A DNA stretch of 64,000 bases from Streptomyces lincolnensis (GCF_021173675.1 NZ_JAIHON010000007.1:1-64000), one strand, 5' to 3'. Shown: positions 31,698 to 40,905, counted from the first letter of the stretch. The notes: generated from the letters alone by a model not told the origin. Numbers and translations: made by a program.

Positions 31698-32861
31698 TCA
31701 CGCGACCGGATACGGCTCGGTGCGAAGGATCCGCTCGACGATCTCCGCGGCCCGCTCCGGGTGCTCCTCGAACCAGCCGCCGAGATGGTCCCGAACGGCC
31801 TCCTCCACGCACGTGCGCACCGTGACGTCGCCCAGCAGTCCGTGCGTGGAGCCGAGGAACTCGGGACGGTCCAGCTTCACCGACACGATGGCCGTGAGGC
31901 CCTCGCCGATCCGGTCGGCCGCGGGAGCGGGAACCGCATCCCTCAGCAGTCCCCGCCGGCGCGCGTGGGCGGTGACCGCGGCCAGCACCCCGTCGCGGAA
32001 GCCGTCGAGGTGCGTCCCGCCCTCGGCGGTGGCCCGGCTGTTGGCGAAGCCGCGCACCCTCTCCTCGCGGAGGCGGCTCCACAGCAGCGCCACCTCCATC
32101 GTCCCCGCCATGCGCGGGTCCTCCCGCTCGAAGCCGATGACGTCCGGCTCCAGGCCCGCCCCCGTCTCCGCGTCGAGGGCGGCCACGAAGTCCCGCACCC
32201 CGCCGGGGAACCGGAAGCGCACCTCCCTGGCCCCTCGGGCCGGGCGTTCGTCCGTCAGCGAGATCCCCAGCCCCGGGTTGAGGAAGGCCAACTGCCGGAA
32301 ACGTTCCGCCAGCACGGCGAACGAGCACATCGTCGTCTCGAAGATCTCGACGTCGGGCCAGAAGGCGATGGTCGTCCCCGTGCCGGTCGCGGGCCCCACG
32401 GCGGCGGGCGGGGCGAGCGCCGCACCGCGCGCGTGCTCCTGGACCCGGCGGACCCCGTCGCGCCGTACCTCGGCCGTCAGCCGGCTCGACAGGGCGTTGA
32501 CGACCCGGATCCCCCCACCGACATGAGCCACCGCCACGACGTGTCGGCCGCTGGGTGCGGGCTCGGCGCACAGGCCGGTCAACCGGGCTTCGAGCCCCGT
32601 CCCACCGCTCTCCCCGACGCCCCACGCCTCGAACGGAACCCCCGGCCCGTGGTCGGCGACCCGCACCCCGCCGTCGGCCGTGAGCGTGACGTCGACGGAG
32701 CACGCCCCCGCCCCCGGCACCTCGTTCACCGCCCGGCTCACGACCTCGAACACCAGCTGATGCAGGCCGCGTTCCGTGACCGAGCCGACCCACATCCCCG
32801 GCCGTTTGCGAAAGGCGTCCGGCCCCTCCAGAACCTCGATCCGGGCAACGTCGTACCCCAT
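31698..32861 (-). CDS. GyrB-like ATPase-transducer protein lacking TOPRIM
   Basis: A 387-residue protein homologous only to the N-terminal half of DNA gyrase B/topoisomerase IV. The start is ATG 32861 behind GAGGGGGG. Residues 10-215 form a GHKL ATPase: LEGPDAFRKRPGMWVGSVTE, then E39 (F-E-V-V), then D70 (V-A-D-H-G-P-G-V-P), then a glycine loop and V-V-N-A-L-S. Residues 220-385 resemble the transducer, including G-T-H-L-D-G-F-R and L-T-A-I-V-S-V-K-L. The TOPRIM metal domain and C-terminal tail are absent. The magnesium ligand of E. coli GyrB N46 is R43 here. It may be a non-catalytic modulator or an independent ATPase. Confidence 0.8.
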   Translation of the reverse strand: MGYDVARIEVLEGPDAFRKRPGMWVGSVTERGLHQLVFEVVSRAVNEVPGAGACSVDVTLTADGGVRVADHGPGVPFEAWGVGESGGTGLEARLTGLCAEPAPSGRHVVAVAHVGGGIRVVNALSSRLTAEVRRDGVRRVQEHARGAALAPPAAVGPATGTGTTIAFWPDVEIFETTMCSFAVLAERFRQLAFLNPGLGISLTDERPARGAREVRFRFPGGVRDFVAALDAETGAGLEPDVIGFEREDPRMAGTMEVALLWSRLREERVRGFANSRATAEGGTHLDGFRDGVLAAVTAHARRRGLLRDAVPAPAADRIGEGLTAIVSVKLDRPEFLGSTHGLLGDVTVRTCVEEAVRDHLGGWFEEHPERAAEIVERILRTEPYPVA

Positions 32862-33182
32862 GCCGTCCCCCCTCATGAAAGCCCCCTCCTACGATGTCCG
32901 GTTGACCCCTCAGGCTAGCCAAGAACCAGGAAAACACCAGGTCAGAGCCGTCTCGCCGACGCCCTGGGTGGGCGGGTGAGGGCCTGCCGGAAGGGGGCCG
33001 ACCCAGGGAGCGCGCAGCGCGGCCGGAGAGCGCCGGGGACCCCGCCGAGGCCGTGCACGCCCCCACCGCGGAACTCCCCGAGGCCGCCGATTCCGGTACG
33101 GCCGGGCGCATGGCCGATGACTTTTCGCGGCGTCGGAGGTCGTACTCCCCGCGACCCCACCACCCCGACCGGAAGGCCCCCG
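32862..33182. other. 321-bp divergent intergenic region, no gene seen
   Basis: This region separates the divergent GyrB-like and serine hydrolase genes. I find no supported gene in it. On the minus strand TTGGCT lies about 60 bp before the GyrB-like start; no good -10 follows. GGAAGG (33171-33176) serves the hydrolase start. Confidence 0.6.
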
Positions 33183-34328
33183 ATGAAGACTCTGCGCGAC
33201 ACCCTGCACCGGTACGTCGACACAGGGAGGGTGCCCGGCGCCGTCGCCCTCGTCGCGCGCGGCGACGACGTCCAGGTGGTGACCGCCGGTTCCATGGACG
33301 CCGAGGGCACCGCACCGATGGCGAGGGACTCGCTCTTTCGGATCGCGTCCATCACCAAGCCCATCACGGCGGCGGCGGTCCTGATGCTGGTGGACGAAGG
33401 GCGACTGGCCCTGGACGAGCCGGTCGAGCGGTGGCTGCCGGAGCTGGCGAGGCCGAGCGTGGTGCGCACCCCGCAGGCCCCGGTCGAGGACGTCGTCCCG
33501 GCGGACCGGCCGATCACGGTGGAGGACCTGCTCAGCTTCCGCGCCGGCTGGGGCTTCCCCGACGACTTCTCCCTCCCCGCGGTGCAGTCGCTGTTCACGG
33601 TGCAGAAGGACGGCCGCTTCCCCCAGGACTGGCCGGACCACGACACCTGGCTGGGTCTCCTCGCGCAGGTGCCGATGGTGAGCCAACCGGGACAGGCCTG
33701 GCTGTACGGCACCTCCTCGGACCTCCAGGGAATCCTGGTGGCCCGGGTGTCGGGCCGTACTCTCCCCGACTTCCTCGCGGAACGGATCTTCGAGCCGCTG
33801 GGCATGAAGGACACGGCCTTCGAGGTCCCGGAGGCGAAGCGGCACCGCTTCACCTCGGCCTACGCCCCGTCTCCGGACGGCTCCCCGCAGCTGGTGGACG
33901 CCCCCGACGGGCAGTGGAGCCGCATGCCGCGCTTCCACTCGGGCGGCGGGGGCCTCGTCTCCACCGCCGACGACTGGCTGTCCTTCGCCCGCCTGCTGCT
34001 CAACGCCGGCGAAGCCGACGGCCGGCGCCTCCTCACCCCCACCTCGGTCACCCGCATGATCAGCAACCACCTCACGGCCGGACAGCGAGCCGCCGCCACT
34101 CTCTTCCTGGAGGGCCAGGGCTGGGGCTACGGCGGCCAGGTCGACGTCACCGCGTCCGCCCCGTGGACCGTCCCCGGCCGCTACGGCTGGGTGGGCGGCA
34201 CGGGTACGACGGCGCACATCGTCCCGTCCACGGGGACGATCGCGATCCTCATGACGCAGATGGCGATGGAGAGCCCGACCCCGACGCCGCTGATGCGGGA
34301 CTTCTGGAGCGCCGTGGCGGGAAGTTGA
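33183..34328 (+). CDS. Serine hydrolase of the beta-lactamase/class C esterase family
   Basis: A 381-residue beta-lactamase-fold enzyme, start ATG 33183 behind GGAAGG. The nucleophile motif is S-I-T-K (R-I-A-S-I-T-K-P-I-T-A-A-A), the second motif is Y-G-T-S in place of Y-x-N, and the third region is H-S-G-G-G-G. There is no signal peptide. Family members include esterase EstB, D-amino-acid amidases and class C beta-lactamases; a cytoplasmic location argues for an esterase rather than antibiotic resistance. It converges with the mannosyltransferase gene across a hairpin. Confidence 0.87.
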   Translation: MKTLRDTLHRYVDTGRVPGAVALVARGDDVQVVTAGSMDAEGTAPMARDSLFRIASITKPITAAAVLMLVDEGRLALDEPVERWLPELARPSVVRTPQAPVEDVVPADRPITVEDLLSFRAGWGFPDDFSLPAVQSLFTVQKDGRFPQDWPDHDTWLGLLAQVPMVSQPGQAWLYGTSSDLQGILVARVSGRTLPDFLAERIFEPLGMKDTAFEVPEAKRHRFTSAYAPSPDGSPQLVDAPDGQWSRMPRFHSGGGGLVSTADDWLSFARLLLNAGEADGRRLLTPTSVTRMISNHLTAGQRAAATLFLEGQGWGYGGQVDVTASAPWTVPGRYGWVGGTGTTAHIVPSTGTIAILMTQMAMESPTPTPLMRDFWSAVAGS

Positions 34329-34335
34329 AGCCGTC

Positions 34336-34360
34336 CGGATCCCTTCCGGGACGGGATCCG
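34336..34360. terminator. Short convergent terminator
   Basis: CGGATCCC (34336-34343) pairs with GGGATCCG (34353-34360) around a 9-nt loop, filling the 34-bp gap between the serine hydrolase and mannosyltransferase stop codons. Confidence 0.6.
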
Positions 34361-34362
34361 CC

Positions 34363-36090
34363 TCAGATCCAGGTGTCGAGCCACATCCTGGCGCGCCAGT
34401 CCGCGTACGGGATCGTCTGCGCCGTGTAGATCGGGAACATGTAGATGAAGTTCCAGGCGATGAGCAGGACCAGCACACCCGCGGCCACCGCGCCCCGGGC
34501 CCGGCGATCGACGTTCGCCCCCGGTGGCCCCAGCAGCGCGCCGATCAGCATGGTCACGGCCAGGCACAGGTAGGGCACGAAGACGACGGCGTAGAAGGAG
34601 AAGGTCGTGCGGTCCTGGTACAGGAACCAGGGCAGATAGCCGGCGCCCACCGCGCACAGGACGGCGCCGGCGCGCCAGTCGCGGCGCAGGGCCCAGCGGT
34701 AGAGCAGGTACACCAGGGCGCAGCACGCCGTCCACCACAGCAGCGGCGTGCCCAGGGCGAGGATCGTCTGCGAGCAGTCCGTGCTGGCGTGGCAGCCGTC
34801 GGTGCCGGGTTTCGAGGACTGGTGGTGGAAGAGCACGGGCCGGCCCAGGACGAGCCAACTCCACGGGTTGGACTCGAACTTGTGTGCGGCGTGCAGGTCC
34901 ACGTTGAACCGGTAGACCCCCTGTTCGTAGTGCCACAGGCTCCGGAGCGGGTCCGGGATCCACGACCAGGGGCCGCCCCGGTCGTCCGCCCAGTGACGTC
35001 CGTAGCCGTCGTCGGACAGGAACCAGCCGGTCCAGGTGACGAGATAGGCGACCACGGCGACCGGGGCGAGGGACAGGACCGACCGGCCGAGGTCCTTGCG
35101 CAGCACCGCGCGGTACGGGTGGCGTGCCCCGGCGACGCGGCGGGCGCCGACGTCCCACAGCAGGGTCAGGATCATGAAGAAGGCCAGGAAGTACAGGCCG
35201 TTCCACTTGGTCGAGGCGGCCAGTCCCAGGAAGAGGCCGGCCGCGAGCCGCCACGGACGCGCTCCGGTCCCGGCGCGGTCGCCGGTGTCCTGGTCCGGGC
35301 GCGTCCGGCCGTCCCGGTCCACCGGCAGGGCCGCCGCGAGCCGGGCCCGCGCCCGGTCCCGGTCGATCAGCAGACTGCCGAACGCCGCCAGGACGAAGAA
35401 CATGACGACGAGGTCGAGCAGGGCGGTCCGGCTCATCACCAGATGGAGCCCGTCCACCGCCAGCAGCGCACCGGCCAGGCAGCCCAGCGCCGTCGACCGG
35501 AACAGACGGCGGCCTATTCGGCACAGCATCAGCACCGACAGCGTGCCCAGCAGGGCCGTCATGAAGCGCCAGCCGAAGGGATCGAGTCCGAACATCCACT
35601 CGCCGAGGGCGATCACCCACTTGCCCGTCGGCGGGTGCGCGACGAAGCTGCCGGTGTCGGAGAGGGAGATCACCTGAGGGTCCGCCAGGATCTGCGGGTC
35701 GGCGATCTTGCGGTCCGGCCAGGTGCCCTCGTAGCCGAGCCGCAGGACGGACCAGGCGTCCTTGGCGTAGTAGGTCTCGTCGAAGACGACCGCGTGCGGA
35801 CTGCCGAGCCGCCAGAAGCGGAGCGCCCCGGCCAGGACGGCGACGAGCACCGGCCCCAGCCAGCTCGTCGCCCGCGCGACCCGCCCCGCCGGTGCGGGCG
35901 GCCTGAGGCCCAAGAGCTCCCAGAGGCCGGTTCGCGGCTCGGGAAAGGGCGGAACCAGACGGGCCCGGGTGTCGGTCCGGGGGAGTCCGGCATGACCGAA
36001 CAGGCGCAGCCGTGCCTGCCAGTCGCTGGGTGCCGCGGTCGGACGGACGTCGTCGAGGACATCGGGACGCGGCGCGCTGCTACTCGTCAC
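34363..36090 (-). CDS. pmt: Polyprenyl-phosphate-mannose protein mannosyltransferase
   Basis: A 575-residue multi-spanning GT39 enzyme that O-mannosylates exported proteins, moving mannose from polyprenyl-phosphate-mannose outside the membrane. The first loop after the first helix has F-D-E-T-Y-Y-A-K-D, with the acidic D-E pair required in PMT enzymes, then V-A-H-P-P-T-G-K-W-V-I-A-L-G-E-W-M-F-G. About eleven hydrophobic segments follow, with S-T-K-W-N-G-L-Y-F. I start it at GTG 36090 (protein TSSSAPRPDVLDD), since TATGGT lies six bases upstream, the pattern of a leaderless mRNA; ATG 36117 is an alternative. The N-terminal 100 residues are cytoplasmic. Confidence 0.92.
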   Translation of the reverse strand: MTSSSAPRPDVLDDVRPTAAPSDWQARLRLFGHAGLPRTDTRARLVPPFPEPRTGLWELLGLRPPAPAGRVARATSWLGPVLVAVLAGALRFWRLGSPHAVVFDETYYAKDAWSVLRLGYEGTWPDRKIADPQILADPQVISLSDTGSFVAHPPTGKWVIALGEWMFGLDPFGWRFMTALLGTLSVLMLCRIGRRLFRSTALGCLAGALLAVDGLHLVMSRTALLDLVVMFFVLAAFGSLLIDRDRARARLAAALPVDRDGRTRPDQDTGDRAGTGARPWRLAAGLFLGLAASTKWNGLYFLAFFMILTLLWDVGARRVAGARHPYRAVLRKDLGRSVLSLAPVAVVAYLVTWTGWFLSDDGYGRHWADDRGGPWSWIPDPLRSLWHYEQGVYRFNVDLHAAHKFESNPWSWLVLGRPVLFHHQSSKPGTDGCHASTDCSQTILALGTPLLWWTACCALVYLLYRWALRRDWRAGAVLCAVGAGYLPWFLYQDRTTFSFYAVVFVPYLCLAVTMLIGALLGPPGANVDRRARGAVAAGVLVLLIAWNFIYMFPIYTAQTIPYADWRARMWLDTWI

Positions 36091-36096
36091 GGGATG

Positions 36097-36102
36097 ACCA
36101 TA
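36097..36102 (-). promoter_or_regulatory. -10 element of the mannosyltransferase gene (leaderless)
   Basis: TATGGT on the minus strand fits TANNNT and ends six bases before GTG 36090, with no ribosome binding site. This supports a leaderless transcript starting at or next to the start codon. Confidence 0.4.
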
Positions 36103-36194
36103 AGTAATACTCCGCATCACCACGGACCGGGACGGCCGCCCACGGGCGCGTGTCGGCGGCCCGCGGGCGTGAGCGGCATTCGAACCGGCCGTGT

Positions 36195-38285
36195 TCACCC
36201 GCCGGCGATCACCTCCCGGCACAGACGCAGCAACCGCTCGTCCTCCAGGATGTCGCGACTGCCGAAAGCCTCGGGGGAGGACAAGTGCCGCCGCCGCGAC
36301 GACAGTTCCGCGTCGGCCAGATCGCGCAGGGGCGTCGCGGCCGGACCCATCCCGACGAGATGCCCGGCGACCGTGCGGCGGGTCGACGGGGCCTGGGACC
36401 AGGCCCGGCGCAGCACCGGAAGGACGGGTTCGGCGTCTCCCTCGATCCGCCACAGGGCGTGGCCGGCCGCCACGCGTTCCGCCGGGACGTCCGACCGCGT
36501 GGCGCGCCGCAGCGCGGCCGAGGCGGGGCGAGCCTGCGGACCCAGCCGCGCCAGCACCTCCGCGGCCGACCGACGGCGCCGGGTGTCGCCGTCCGCCAAC
36601 TCCCGCAGCAGCACCGGCAGGACGACGGACGCGTCCCCCTCCACCTCCCACAGCGCCCGGGCCGCCGCCCCCGCGCACCCGGAGTCCAGCAGCCCCCGCA
36701 GCACCGGTACGGCCTCCCGCGCGGTCGGCCCGAACGAGCCCAGCGCCCGGATCACGTGTCCCGTGTACGGCTCACCGGGGAGGAGGCCGGCCGCCGTGCC
36801 GCGCACCAGCCGCATCACCTCCGGCAGGGCCTCCCGGTCGCCCAGGGCGACGACCGCCGACAGCAGCGGCACGGCGAGGGCACGTCCGGCGGGCGAGTCG
36901 ACGGATATCGCGCCCAACCGCCGCCGCACGAGGGGCGCGAGCGGAGCCGCGGCCGGGCCGAGGGGGACGATCACCTGTCCCAGATCCGCCGGTACCGCAG
37001 GTCCGGCCAGCACCTCGGCGAGGACCGGCACGGCCCGTGGATCCCCGCTCCGGGCCAGGGCCTTGAGGGGGCCGCCGAGGGTGGGCGCCCCGCTCCCGCA
37101 CCGGCGCACCCATCGGTCCGGACGCGAGGTGACGAGCGTGGCCAGTCGGTCGGTGGCGGGGGCGGCGAGGCCGAACAGATCGGTGAGGACGGACACCGCC
37201 GCATCGCGCAACCGGCCCTCCTCCGCCGCCAGTTGCTCCCCGATCAGCGAGACGAGACGGGTGTGGTCGACGCGCCACTCCCGGAGCAGGCCCGCCGCCA
37301 TCCACACACCGTTGCACCGGTCGGTCGGGTCCGGGCCGGTCAACTGTCCTTCCAGGAGGGCGATCCGGTCGTCCACCCGGTCACCGAGTCCGGCGTGCAG
37401 GGTCCGCAGCAGCCGCGAGCCCTCCTCGTCCGAGGGGCGCAGCCGCTCCAGACGGCCGACGAGCGTGTTCGCCCCGGGCGACCCGACCTCCTCCCGCCTG
37501 ACGGGGCGGGCCGCCGAACGCTGCCCGAGCAATCGGACGACAAGCGGCACCAGGTCCGGCGGCAGGCGGTCGGGAGCACGGTCGGCGAGCTGCCCGAGCG
37601 CGGCGAGCCGCACCCCTGGGTCGTACATCGGCGCGCTCTGGGCGACCAGCAGCTCCAGCGCCTCGGCGGCATGCGCGGGGTGCCGTCGAGCGAACAGCCC
37701 GAGGCTCTCCGTCAGGGCCAGCAGGACCCGGTCGTCCCGTTCCACGGTGAACCGTTCGCGCAACAGGCCCAGAACCCGGGCCGGTTCGTCGAGGAACCGC
37801 ACGAGCGCGGACACGGCCGTCCAGCGCACCTCGGCGTCCTCGTCCCCGGCCGACCGCACGAACACCTCGGCCCGCGAGCGGATCAGGGCGCCGGCCCGGG
37901 AGGAAGCGCTGCCCGCTCTCGCCGCACTGTCGCCGTTCCTCCGGTCCCCGACCGCTCCGCTCCCGTTCCCGTTTGCGTTGCCGTGCCCGTCCTCGGGCTC
38001 CCGCCCGATGCTCACCAGCAGTTCGACGATCCCGCCCCGCTCCGGCACCTCCTCGCTCGCCGCGAGCGCGAGGAGGAACGGAACGCAGGCCAGTGTCGAG
38101 TCGTAGACCGCCCCCTGGTCGTGCACCACGCCGTACATCCGGTCCAGCGCGTCCTCCCGCTCGGTCCGGTCCGGGGAGGCGAGTCCCCGCAGCAGCGCGG
38201 GCACGTCCTCCGCGCTGCCGTGCGCATGCCGCAGCGAGGCCCAGTCGACCTCGTCGATCCCCGTGAAGTCGATCCCCGTGAACAC
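36195..38285 (-). CDS. HEAT/PBS-lyase-like repeat protein
   Basis: A 696-residue helical-repeat protein of unknown function. The start is GTG 38285 behind GGGGGAGG. The N-terminus carries a small duplicated motif (F-T-G-I-D-F-T-G-I-D) and an acidic region W-A-S-L-R-H-A-H-G-S-A-E-D-V-P. A glycine/asparagine linker (G-N-A-N-G-N-G-S-G) lies near residue 105. HEAT-like repeats follow to the C-terminus, e.g. DEDAEVRWTAVSALVRFLD, RCNGVWMAAGLLREW, CAGAAARALWEVEGD and V-A-A-G-H-A-L-W-R-I-E-G-D. Such proteins are scaffolds for protein contacts. It lies 104 bp upstream of the mannosyltransferase gene on the same strand. Confidence 0.8.
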   Translation of the reverse strand: MFTGIDFTGIDEVDWASLRHAHGSAEDVPALLRGLASPDRTEREDALDRMYGVVHDQGAVYDSTLACVPFLLALAASEEVPERGGIVELLVSIGREPEDGHGNANGNGSGAVGDRRNGDSAARAGSASSRAGALIRSRAEVFVRSAGDEDAEVRWTAVSALVRFLDEPARVLGLLRERFTVERDDRVLLALTESLGLFARRHPAHAAEALELLVAQSAPMYDPGVRLAALGQLADRAPDRLPPDLVPLVVRLLGQRSAARPVRREEVGSPGANTLVGRLERLRPSDEEGSRLLRTLHAGLGDRVDDRIALLEGQLTGPDPTDRCNGVWMAAGLLREWRVDHTRLVSLIGEQLAAEEGRLRDAAVSVLTDLFGLAAPATDRLATLVTSRPDRWVRRCGSGAPTLGGPLKALARSGDPRAVPVLAEVLAGPAVPADLGQVIVPLGPAAAPLAPLVRRRLGAISVDSPAGRALAVPLLSAVVALGDREALPEVMRLVRGTAAGLLPGEPYTGHVIRALGSFGPTAREAVPVLRGLLDSGCAGAAARALWEVEGDASVVLPVLLRELADGDTRRRRSAAEVLARLGPQARPASAALRRATRSDVPAERVAAGHALWRIEGDAEPVLPVLRRAWSQAPSTRRTVAGHLVGMGPAATPLRDLADAELSSRRRHLSSPEAFGSRDILEDERLLRLCREVIAGG

Positions 38286-38402
38286 GTTGTCCTCCCCCGG
38301 CGAAGTACCCACTGATCGGAGTCTGCACCACGGCACTGACAACGAAGCGGAATCGGGATGTGACTCTGTGCGAACCAGGCCAAGAGGCGCCACCGAGCGG
38401 AA

Positions 38403-40079
38403 TTACGACGGGATTTGGCCCCTTTCGGGCAGAGCGCGCAGCAGGATCGCGTCCAGGTCGGCCGCGTCGGGCAGGGTGCCGAAGGAGTGTCCCCAGTCGC
38501 CGCCGAGCCGGGTCGCGCAGAAGGCGTCGGCGACGGCGGGCGGCGCGTGCCGGACCAGCAGGGCGGCCTGGAGGGTCAGGGCCATCAGCTCCACGAGCCG
38601 TCGCGCACCGCTCTCGGAGGCCCCGGTCAGCTGCCCCTCGAGACGCGTCACGGCCGCGTCCAGCCGGGCGTCCGCCCCCTCGGCGAGGGCGAGTTCGCCG
38701 AAGAGCGCCTCCGCCGCACCGGACTCCCGCCGCAACGCCCGCAGGACGTCGAGCGCGTTGACGTTGCCCGACCCCTCCCAGATCGACAGCAGGGGAGCCT
38801 CGCGGTAGTGGCGGGGCATGCCGGAGTCCTCGACGTAGCCGTTGCCGCCGAGGCACTCCAGGGCCTCCGCGGTGAAGGCGGGACCCCGCTTGGTGACCCA
38901 GTACTTGCCGACGGCGGTGGCGATACGGCGGAAGGCCGCCTCCCTGGAGTCCCCGCGCACCGCGCGGTCGGCCGCACCGGCCAGCCGTAGCGTGAGGGTC
39001 GTCGCGGCCTCGGACTCCAGGGCCAGGTCGGCCAGGACGTTGCGCATCAGTGGCTGGTCGAGCAGGCGCGCGCCGAACGCGCCGCGGTGCCGCACATGAT
39101 GTCCGGCCTCGACGAGCGTCTTGCGCATCAGCGTCGCCGACATCATCACGCAGTCCAGCCGGGTGCAGTTGACCATCTCGATGATGGTCTTGACGCCCTG
39201 TCCCTCCGGGCCGACCAGCCAGGCGACGGTGCCGTCGAACTCGGGCTCGGAGGAGGCGTTCGACCGGTTGCCCAGCTTGTCCTTGAGGCGCTGGATGCGG
39301 AAGGGGTTGCGGCCGCCGTCGGGCAGGACGCGCGGCACGAGGAAGCACGAGAGGCCGCCGGGCGCCTGGGCCAGCACCAGGAACACGTCGCACATCGGCG
39401 CCGACGTGAACCACTTGTGGCCGCGCAGCGTGTACACGCCGGACTCGGCGGTGGGGGTGGCCGAGGTGGTGTTCGTCCGGACGTCGGAGCCGCCCTGCTT
39501 CTCGGTCATCCCCATGCCGGCGAGCAGGCCGCGCTTCTCGGTCGGCACCCGCAGCACGGGGTCGTACTCGCGGCCGGTGAGCAGGGGCTCGTAGACCTTC
39601 GCCAGTTCCGGCTCCTTGCGCAGGGCCGGGATCGCCGCGTACGTCATCGACGTGGGGCAGCCGTGACCGGCGTCGGTGTGCCCCCACACCAGCCCGCCCG
39701 CCGTACGGGCCACATGGGCGCCGGCCGACTCGTCGGCCCAGGGGGCGCCGGCCAGGCCCTCGGTCACCGCGACCCGCATCAGGTGGTGCCAGCTCGGGTG
39801 GAAGTCGACCTCGTCGACGCGGTTGCCGTACCGGTCGTGGGTGCGCAGTTCGGGCTCGTGCCGGTTGGCGAGGTCGGCCCACTTCTGGGCCTCGGCGCTG
39901 CCGGCGACGCGGCCGAGCCGCCGGATGTCCTGCTCGGCCCACCCCGCGCCCTCCCGGCGCAGCCCCTCCAGCAGGGCCGTGTCCTCGGAGGCGTCGTAGG
40001 GGGCCAGGGGAGGGGGCTGGTTGGTGACGTCGTGGGTGCGGGACCGCTCGTGCGGGAGTGTCGAGACCATGCCCTCCAT
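38403..40079 (-). CDS. AidB-like acyl-CoA dehydrogenase
   Basis: A 558-residue flavoprotein of the acyl-CoA dehydrogenase superfamily, AidB branch (longer than the usual 380 residues). The start is ATG 40079 with GAGAG at 5-6 nt. Signature segments are G-M-G-M-T-E-K-Q-G-G-S-D-V-R-T-N-T-T and L-R-G-H-K-W-F-T-S-A. Then come NCTRLDCVMMSATLMRKTLV and A-L-E-C-L-G-G-N-G-Y-V-E-D-S-G, where the glutamate is the expected catalytic base. E. coli AidB binds DNA and protects against alkylation. The gene is divergent from a PaaX-type regulator with 63 bp between starts, suggesting control by that protein. Confidence 0.9.
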   Translation of the reverse strand: MEGMVSTLPHERSRTHDVTNQPPPLAPYDASEDTALLEGLRREGAGWAEQDIRRLGRVAGSAEAQKWADLANRHEPELRTHDRYGNRVDEVDFHPSWHHLMRVAVTEGLAGAPWADESAGAHVARTAGGLVWGHTDAGHGCPTSMTYAAIPALRKEPELAKVYEPLLTGREYDPVLRVPTEKRGLLAGMGMTEKQGGSDVRTNTTSATPTAESGVYTLRGHKWFTSAPMCDVFLVLAQAPGGLSCFLVPRVLPDGGRNPFRIQRLKDKLGNRSNASSEPEFDGTVAWLVGPEGQGVKTIIEMVNCTRLDCVMMSATLMRKTLVEAGHHVRHRGAFGARLLDQPLMRNVLADLALESEAATTLTLRLAGAADRAVRGDSREAAFRRIATAVGKYWVTKRGPAFTAEALECLGGNGYVEDSGMPRHYREAPLLSIWEGSGNVNALDVLRALRRESGAAEALFGELALAEGADARLDAAVTRLEGQLTGASESGARRLVELMALTLQAALLVRHAPPAVADAFCATRLGGDWGHSFGTLPDAADLDAILLRALPERGQIPS

Positions 40080-40126
40080 GTTGCACTCTCGCTGCGGCTG
40101 TAGCAATGACGCAACACAAAGGCGCC

Positions 40127-40137
40127 CGTACAGTACG
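40127..40137. promoter_or_regulatory. Palindrome overlapping the PaaX-type gene promoter
   Basis: CGTAC-A-GTACG contains TACAGT (40129-40134), a TANNNT -10 element ending eight bases before ATG 40143. Binding of the regulator here would repress its own gene. A second long-spaced repeat, TGTTGC (40079-40084) with GCAACA (40111-40116), spans the divergent aidB-like leader. Confidence 0.4.
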
Positions 40138-40142
40138 TGACC

Positions 40143-40901
40143 ATGCGGAGGAACGTGTCAGTGCAGCCCGGAGAGGTCGACCTGCGGCCGCTGTCCGCGC
40201 GGTCGGTCGTGCTGAGCCTGCTGCTGGGCGCGCATCCGCCGGAGATGGCGGTGAAGGACCTGGTCCGCGCGGTGGAGCCGTTCGGGGTCGGCGGATCCAC
40301 CCTGCGGGCCGCGCTCAGCCGCATGGTGGCCGCCGGTGATCTGCGGCGCACGGACTCCGTGCACCGCCTCAGCGACCGCCTGCTCGCCCGCCAGGGCCGT
40401 CAGGACGAGGCGGTGCGCCCCCGCACGCGCGCGTGGGACGGCGACTGGGAGCTGCTCGTGATCACCGCGACGGGCCGCGGCCCCGCCGAACGCGCCGACC
40501 TGCGCACCCGGTTGACCGCGCTGCGGCTGGCCGAACTCCGTGAGGGCGTGTGGCTGCGCCCCGCCAATCTGCGCCGCCCGCTCCCGGACGAGCTCGACCA
40601 GGTGGCCGAGCGCTGCACCGCACGCCCCGGCCGTCCCGCGCCCGGCCTCGCGGCGGAGCTGTGGCCCCTCGACGCGTGGGCGGACACGGCCCGGGCGCTG
40701 CTGGCGCACATCGCCCGCGCGGACCGGCCCGCCGACCGTCTCACCGCCTTCGCGGCCGTCGTACGCCATCTGCTCGCCGACCCCGTGCTGCCGGCCGAAC
40801 TCCTGCCGGACGGCTGGCCGGGGGAGGAGCTGCGCGCCGCGTACACGGACTACCAGGACGAGTTGGCGGAGACGGTCCCGCAGCACGCCCGGCGCGCATG
40901 A
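40143..40901 (+). CDS. PaaX family transcriptional regulator
   Basis: A 252-residue regulator. The N-terminal winged helix (residues 15-75) reads SARSVVLSLLLGAHPPEMAV, then GVGGSTLRAALSRMVAAGDL. The PaaX middle and C-terminal parts follow (W-D-G-D-W-E-L-L-V-I-T, L-R-L-A-E-L-R-E-G-V-W-L-R-P-A-N-L near residue 140). PaaX represses aromatic acid (phenylacetyl-CoA) catabolism and is released by an acyl-CoA; here the neighbouring AidB-like acyl-CoA dehydrogenase gene is the likely target. Start ATG 40143, possibly leaderless. Confidence 0.88.
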   Translation: MRRNVSVQPGEVDLRPLSARSVVLSLLLGAHPPEMAVKDLVRAVEPFGVGGSTLRAALSRMVAAGDLRRTDSVHRLSDRLLARQGRQDEAVRPRTRAWDGDWELLVITATGRGPAERADLRTRLTALRLAELREGVWLRPANLRRPLPDELDQVAERCTARPGRPAPGLAAELWPLDAWADTARALLAHIARADRPADRLTAFAAVVRHLLADPVLPAELLPDGWPGEELRAAYTDYQDELAETVPQHARRA

Positions 40902-40905
40902 CGCG

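Noticed and set aside
32942..33853. Minus-strand frame through the serine hydrolase gene and upstream gap
   Set aside because: Antisense shadow with no domain; the beta-lactamase motifs are clearly on the plus strand.
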